From Petaurus breviceps papuanus (taxonomy: Eukaryota; Chordata; Mammalia; Diprotodontia; Petauridae), in contig JAMXIF010001119.1 of NCBI GenBank assembly GCA_028583685.1, forward strand, positions 1 to 64,000: a DNA stretch of 64,000 nt, given 5' to 3'. The notes beneath the pieces were generated by a model that ran no database searches, was not told the DNA's origin, and saw only the letters and a program-made list of their open reading frames with translations. The translations under genes were made by a program, and so were the position numbers. Positions 60,055-64,000 of this stretch are shown here, in pieces; the stretch's first letter is position 1; each line of letters begins with the position of its first letter.

Positions 60055-60908
60055 TTTGGCAGCTCTTGGGTACACCAGTGTCTGATAGATGATAATGAGC
60101 CCTGGAACTTTCAAATTTCTTTCATTGGTGATATACCAGTTGTGGAAGCTGCTGTAGGTCTGGACTTTTGCACCTTCTGGAGGAGTAGACCAAAAGTTCT
60201 GGCCTTCTGTAGGTGCCATCCAGTAGGTAAAGAACCCTTCGGTGGCCCTGGGAGTGGAGATGGATTGTGTTCTTTCATACATTTCAAATCCTGCCCTACC
60301 CTTGTCACAAGGGGGTCCCGGGAGGGACTGTGAAGAGTAGCTACGTTGAAATACTTGTTGATTTGTAAAATTTGGGGTATTGAAGGTGACTTTTCGAGTA
60401 ATCATCATTTCAGAATGCACAGGATAGGGATTAGGTGAAAAATCACCAGAGGATGACTCTTTCTGTTGCTGTGTAGGGAACAGGGCACATAATGAGTTTG
60501 CTAAATCTGTAAAATTCAGCTTAAGGGTCTCCATGCTGTCCACCTTAAGCTGTGGGTCAGGACGATATGTGTTCTGGATCCTCTCCTCTATTTGATTTAC
60601 CAAAGACTTAGCAGACTGTAGAAATGCCACCTGACCTGTTTCTTTCAAAGCTTCTTTACAGAACTCAATAAGTCCATCCATTTCTTTAAGTTTAATACTT
60701 GTGGTACACACATACTTTTCAATTTCCTTCTGCCTGTATCCTTCTATATTCTCGAGTTCCTCCATGAGGGATTTCTCTTTCTCTTGAAGAATACGCTTCA
60801 GTCTTAGGAATCCTCCTCGGATTGCTCTCCTTTTTTTTTCTTTGTCCATTTTAATGCTACTCTTTAAAACATTGAATTCTATCAGATCACTATCAATTTC
60901 ATATCGGA
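60055..60908 (-). CDS. TRIM42: TRIM42 exon, coiled coil/COS box and linker
   Basis: 854 bases: two bases completing a split codon, then 284 codons in phase 0 at the end. The first residues are 'RYEIDSDLIEFNVLKSSIK'. Next comes a charged coiled coil (about exon residues 20-70), then the COS-type stretch with 'KETGQVAFLQSAKSLV' (about 85-115) and a low-complexity linker with 'YPVHSEMMITRKVTF'. The last residues, 'IIIYQTLVYPRAAK', begin the FN3 domain finished by the next exon. Acceptor: TTGTTTTCAG. Donor: AAA before GTAAGT. The open frame runs 10 codons beyond the acceptor and past the donor, so its ATG is not the start. RING and B-box exons must lie further upstream, outside the window. RING TRIM proteins are usually ubiquitin ligases. 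I infer that role here. Confidence 0.95.
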
Positions 60909-60909
60909 C

Positions 60910-61160
60910 TGAAAACAATATGAGACAGTTATTTCAACTTCAGATTAAATACTTTTTAACCTCCCCTGTTTAGGAGGCATCCCCAAGACTATAGTCAGTC
61001 AAAATAACTGATCTTGTCACTTGTATCAGATTTCTAAAACACCATTTAGCATCAGTGAGTAAAATACAATTTGGAATTTGTCCTACCCCTCTACCCCCCC
61101 CTCAAATTCCTTCAGGATGCTCCATTGTGATACTTTCTCCTTGCAGTAGTCAATTGGTAA
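60910..61160. other. TRIM42 intron, upstream side of the COS exon
   Basis: Contains the polypyrimidine/acceptor region of the exon at its left end. No other feature. Confidence 0.4.
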
Positions 61161-61164
61161 ATTA

Positions 61165-61355
61165 AATGGAAGTAGAGTCAAGAGATTTGAATTAAAATTC
61201 TGACTCATCTTAGTGAACACAGGTGACCATTTAACTCCTCTGAGTCTCAAGTTTTCTCATCTATAAATGAATATAATAACACACTCTACCACTTCACAGA
61301 GTGTCACTTAACCTCCCTAGACTTCAGTTTCATTATCTGTAAAATGGGGATAATA
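61165..61355 (+). repeat. MIR SINE, with a second overlapping MIR end
   Basis: 'gtcaagagatttgaattaaa', 'cctctgagtctcaagttttc', then 'cttcagtttcattatctgta' repeats the 3' part. Confidence 0.75.
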
Positions 61356-61734
61356 AGTTGGAAATCTTAGAGTGGGCTGTCTCCCATGATCCTTGGTGAT
61401 CATTTTAATCATATTTTACTTATACTAAACTACTTGTGGGATTTGCAGAGTAACCCCTTGGGATATTCCTGTTTGTTTTTAGAGACACCAATTTTGAGTT
61501 AAGCATTTGCAGAGAAAAAAGAAAAAAATCATAATACAATAACATTCACACCTACCAGAAAATAATCACCGTATTTTCTTGACAGATTTGGTTGGCCCTT
61601 AGCAAAATTGTGAATTTGCTGGTTTCTTTTGTACCTCCAGATTCTCTGCATTCTTTTTCCTTCTACCTATTCTCTTTTGTTCTTCCCAATTCTGTTGCTT
61701 TTAAGAAACCATCTGTTAAGGTAGGATGGGCTCA

Positions 61735-61925
61735 TAGCTTTAGAGTTAGAAGGGACCTTGAAGGTCACCTAATCTAGCCTCCCAATTTAAAGATGGAGAA
61801 ACTCTGGCCTAGAAAGGCTAAATGACCTGCCCAAGGTCACATAAATTAGTGCTGGAGTTCAGATTGAAACCCAGTTCCAAATTGGGCACTCTTCACTACA
61901 CAGAATTGCCTTAGTCATTAACATC
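61735..61925 (-). repeat. MIR-class SINE, antisense
   Basis: 'ttagaagggaccttgaaggt', 'cacctaatctagcctcccaa', 'gcccaaggtcacataaatta'. Confidence 0.82.
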
Positions 61926-62087
61926 TCAGTTAGAATTTAGACACAAGGTTGCTCTGGTTGGGGCTGGGGTGGATATTATTACATTTTCAGGTTGAATTTT
62001 TCATTGGGGAATAACCAATTTTGTTCTATTACGATATGGGATGGAAGCCACTGCCAGCAAGTTAGGGAGGGTTATTTTTAGACTGGT

Positions 62088-62124
62088 GTATGTGTGTGTG
62101 TGTGTGTGTGTGTGTTTGTGTGTG
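62088..62124. repeat. (TG)n microsatellite
   Basis: Nearly pure tg run. Confidence 0.93.
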
Positions 62125-62194
62125 ACATTCCACCCACCAAGAAAGTAAAATCAAGAAAAAGTGTTCCTGTAACCCATATTTTTTCCTGGCCTCC

Positions 62195-62400
62195 TAGAGT
62201 GTAATGGGAAGAGGCCTAGAACTGGACTTGAAAGACCTGAATTTAAATTCCAACTCTGATACTTACCATGTGACCTTGAACAAATCACGTAATTTCATCC
62301 CTTTGGGCCTCAGTTTTCTTAATTATAAAATGGAGAGGTTGGATGAAGCTATTTCTAAGATACCTTTTAGGGCTTAAATCTAGTGCTATAATTTCTAAAT
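62195..62400 (+). repeat. MIR SINE
   Basis: 'cctgaatttaaattccaact', 'catgtgaccttgaacaaatc', 'ttataaaatggagaggttgg'. Confidence 0.85.
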
Positions 62401-62404
62401 GGTC

Positions 62405-63425
62405 AACATGTTAAATAAATATTTGAACAAAAAGAAATTAAAGATCTTTATATTCATAAATTAGCAAAATGCCTTTAGATCTGTAAGAGGTGCTAAAAAA
62501 GGGAAAGCACTTATTGAATGGCTTTGAGTTCCCTTAGATTTTAATTTCTCATCTCTACAAAAAACCTGTATGAATATATACATATATAGGTTAACTCATG
62601 GTTTATTGTTTTCTAGAAATTTTAAGTCTTTAGGAAGGGGAGGTGTGACTTCCCAGTACCACTGAAATTGTATGATGTGGGTGGCTGCCTACTTCATCTA
62701 TATATACTAAAATTGGCCCTTTAAATTAGTAAATGTTGTCTCAAAAGAAAATGATGATGGACTTATCAACTAAAATGCCAGGACAAAAACCAGTCATCTC
62801 ATTCTGCTGTAGCTTATATACAAAATTATCCCATTTGCAAATACAGCAGTCATTTTTCAGACTGTCAAATAAGACAGACTATCATAGAGATAGAATTAGT
62901 TTGGGCTTAATATTAAATGAAGTTATTCCAAGAGCCCAAACCACTTTTGGTGGGTTAAAAAAAATTGACCAGCACAACAAGAGAGTAGAAGCAAATAAAT
63001 GAGCAAAATCCATTAATTTTGATTGGCTTGCTCGAAAGCTAAAAAGAAGAAAATGAATTTTAAAAATTCTATTAATAAGACAGACTACTTTAATTGATGC
63101 TTTCTACATCACTGCTTTTAGACTCCATGAAAGTCAGGATATTTTTTTTGCCAAAACAACAACAAAAGGAATAGAAATCCTAATGGTTGCTTTACACATA
63201 GTATATACTTAAATGTTTGTTTAATTGAATTGAGCTCTCCTCTATACTAACCTTCTATGCCAATTTGGGAATTGATTTTTTACCACTGCAAAGCTGCCTC
63301 CCTAGAGAAAACTTCCCCAAGTGATTAAACCATTATAGGGGCAGGTAGGTCATCTTTCAAAACTGTTATCACTTGCAGTACTTGAAATCAATTAAATAAT
63401 TACTGACTGATCTTTAGACCTTAAT
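62405..63425. other. TRIM42 intron sequence, nothing recognised
   Basis: About 1 kb of AT-rich sequence. The open frame at 62,733-63,002 shows no domain. Confidence 0.4.
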
Positions 63426-63429
63426 TTAC

Positions 63430-63570
63430 AAAGGGCTTTGACTTCCCTAACTCATTTGACACTCTGAGGAGGGTAGTACAAAGTATTATAGTCCCACTTA
63501 TTCAGATGAGGAAATATTCAGAGTTTAGAGAGATGAAGTGATTCACAAAACTAGTAAAGGAGGCTGTAGT
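63430..63570 (-). repeat. MIR SINE remnant, antisense
   Basis: 'cagatgaggaaatattcaga' and 'gagatgaagtgattcacaaa'. Confidence 0.65.
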
Positions 63571-63574
63571 TATT

Positions 63575-64000
63575 TGCTTTTTACAAAAGTATTCATTGCA
63601 GTTTTCTTTAAACAATGGCTTCCCTGTTGGAGTTAAAATAATTCATTTAAAGGACTTTTATTTGTCATAGGTCTTTTCAGGAGCACAGCTACTAGGCAAA
63701 GTAGACTATATCTATAGCTGTCAATGATATTGGTGAAAGGTAGCACAGGATTTGGAGTGAAATTTTTGGAGTAGCAAAGTCTGGCTTTGGCATCTTCTTA
63801 CCTACCTCTTTATTCCCTCCTGATGCCTCTTTCTACTCTGCCCCCTGATAGTGCCCAGAGATTCCCATTGCAGTGTCCCAGCAATCTTCCTCTTAGTGCC
63901 GAGGACTTTCTTTCTTTCATCCCCGATCAAAACTCTCATTCCTTCAATTCAACTGATCTCCAGAGTTTGGAGGAAAAGAAACAGGAGTCAAATTTACACT
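63575..64000. other. No exon recognised at the right edge
   Basis: A MIR-like trace at about 63,735-63,810. The next TRIM42 exon upstream was expected but not found before the window ends. Confidence 0.4.

Noticed and set aside
59887-60333. Plus-strand open frame of 148 codons
   Set aside because: It is the opposite-strand shadow of the TRIM42 COS exon.

Overview
The window looks like marsupial nuclear DNA. It is AT-rich and packed with interspersed repeats, with one sparse, widely split host gene. The case for a marsupial is the mix of repeats: tRNA-derived SINEs beginning with a 'gctaggtggcgcagtg' head, L1 copies with a marsupial-type ORF1, an ORF2-less HAL1, a BovB-like RTE, CR1/L3 LINEs, and many MIR and L2 copies. 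Species cannot be fixed by eye.

The only host gene I can support is TRIM42, on the minus strand. Its last three coding exons are present: 60,055-60,908 (coiled coil/COS and linker), 51,905-52,129 (fibronectin type III) and 36,375-36,461 (C-terminal tail and stop). The two introns are about 7.9 kb and 15.4 kb. All splice sites are canonical, the phases agree, and a polyadenylation signal lies about 125 bases after the stop. The exons for the N-terminal RING and B-boxes are not in the window and should lie beyond 64,000.

Left part, 1-36,000: no host exon was found. A 5 kb L1 (2,656-7,666) lies inside a near-perfect target-site duplication and has lost the middle of ORF2. Next comes a three-level nest. 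An old class I endogenous retrovirus (8,791-25,376, minus strand, broken) was entered by a full-length L1 (10,575-19,036), and that L1 was entered by a HAL1 (15,441-18,133) with a perfect 18-base target-site duplication. SINEs, hAT MITEs and microsatellites are scattered through it. From 25,400 to 36,000 there are MIR, L2, CR1/L3 and L1 fragments, a degenerate tandem repeat, and stretches with nothing recognisable.

TRIM42 last intron, 36,462-51,904: this holds a BovB-like fragment, a second RTE-type LINE cut up by other insertions (42,690-45,310), and a CR1/L3 LINE whose ORF1-like and reverse transcriptase remnants are separated by younger insertions (47,430-51,420).

Right part, 52,130-64,000: TRIM42 introns filled mainly with L2 and MIR remnants.

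I found no undescribed host system. The most informative structures are the dated insertion nest, the HAL1 with an ORF1 broken only once, and the TRIM42 gene model, whose 29-codon last exon is easily missed.
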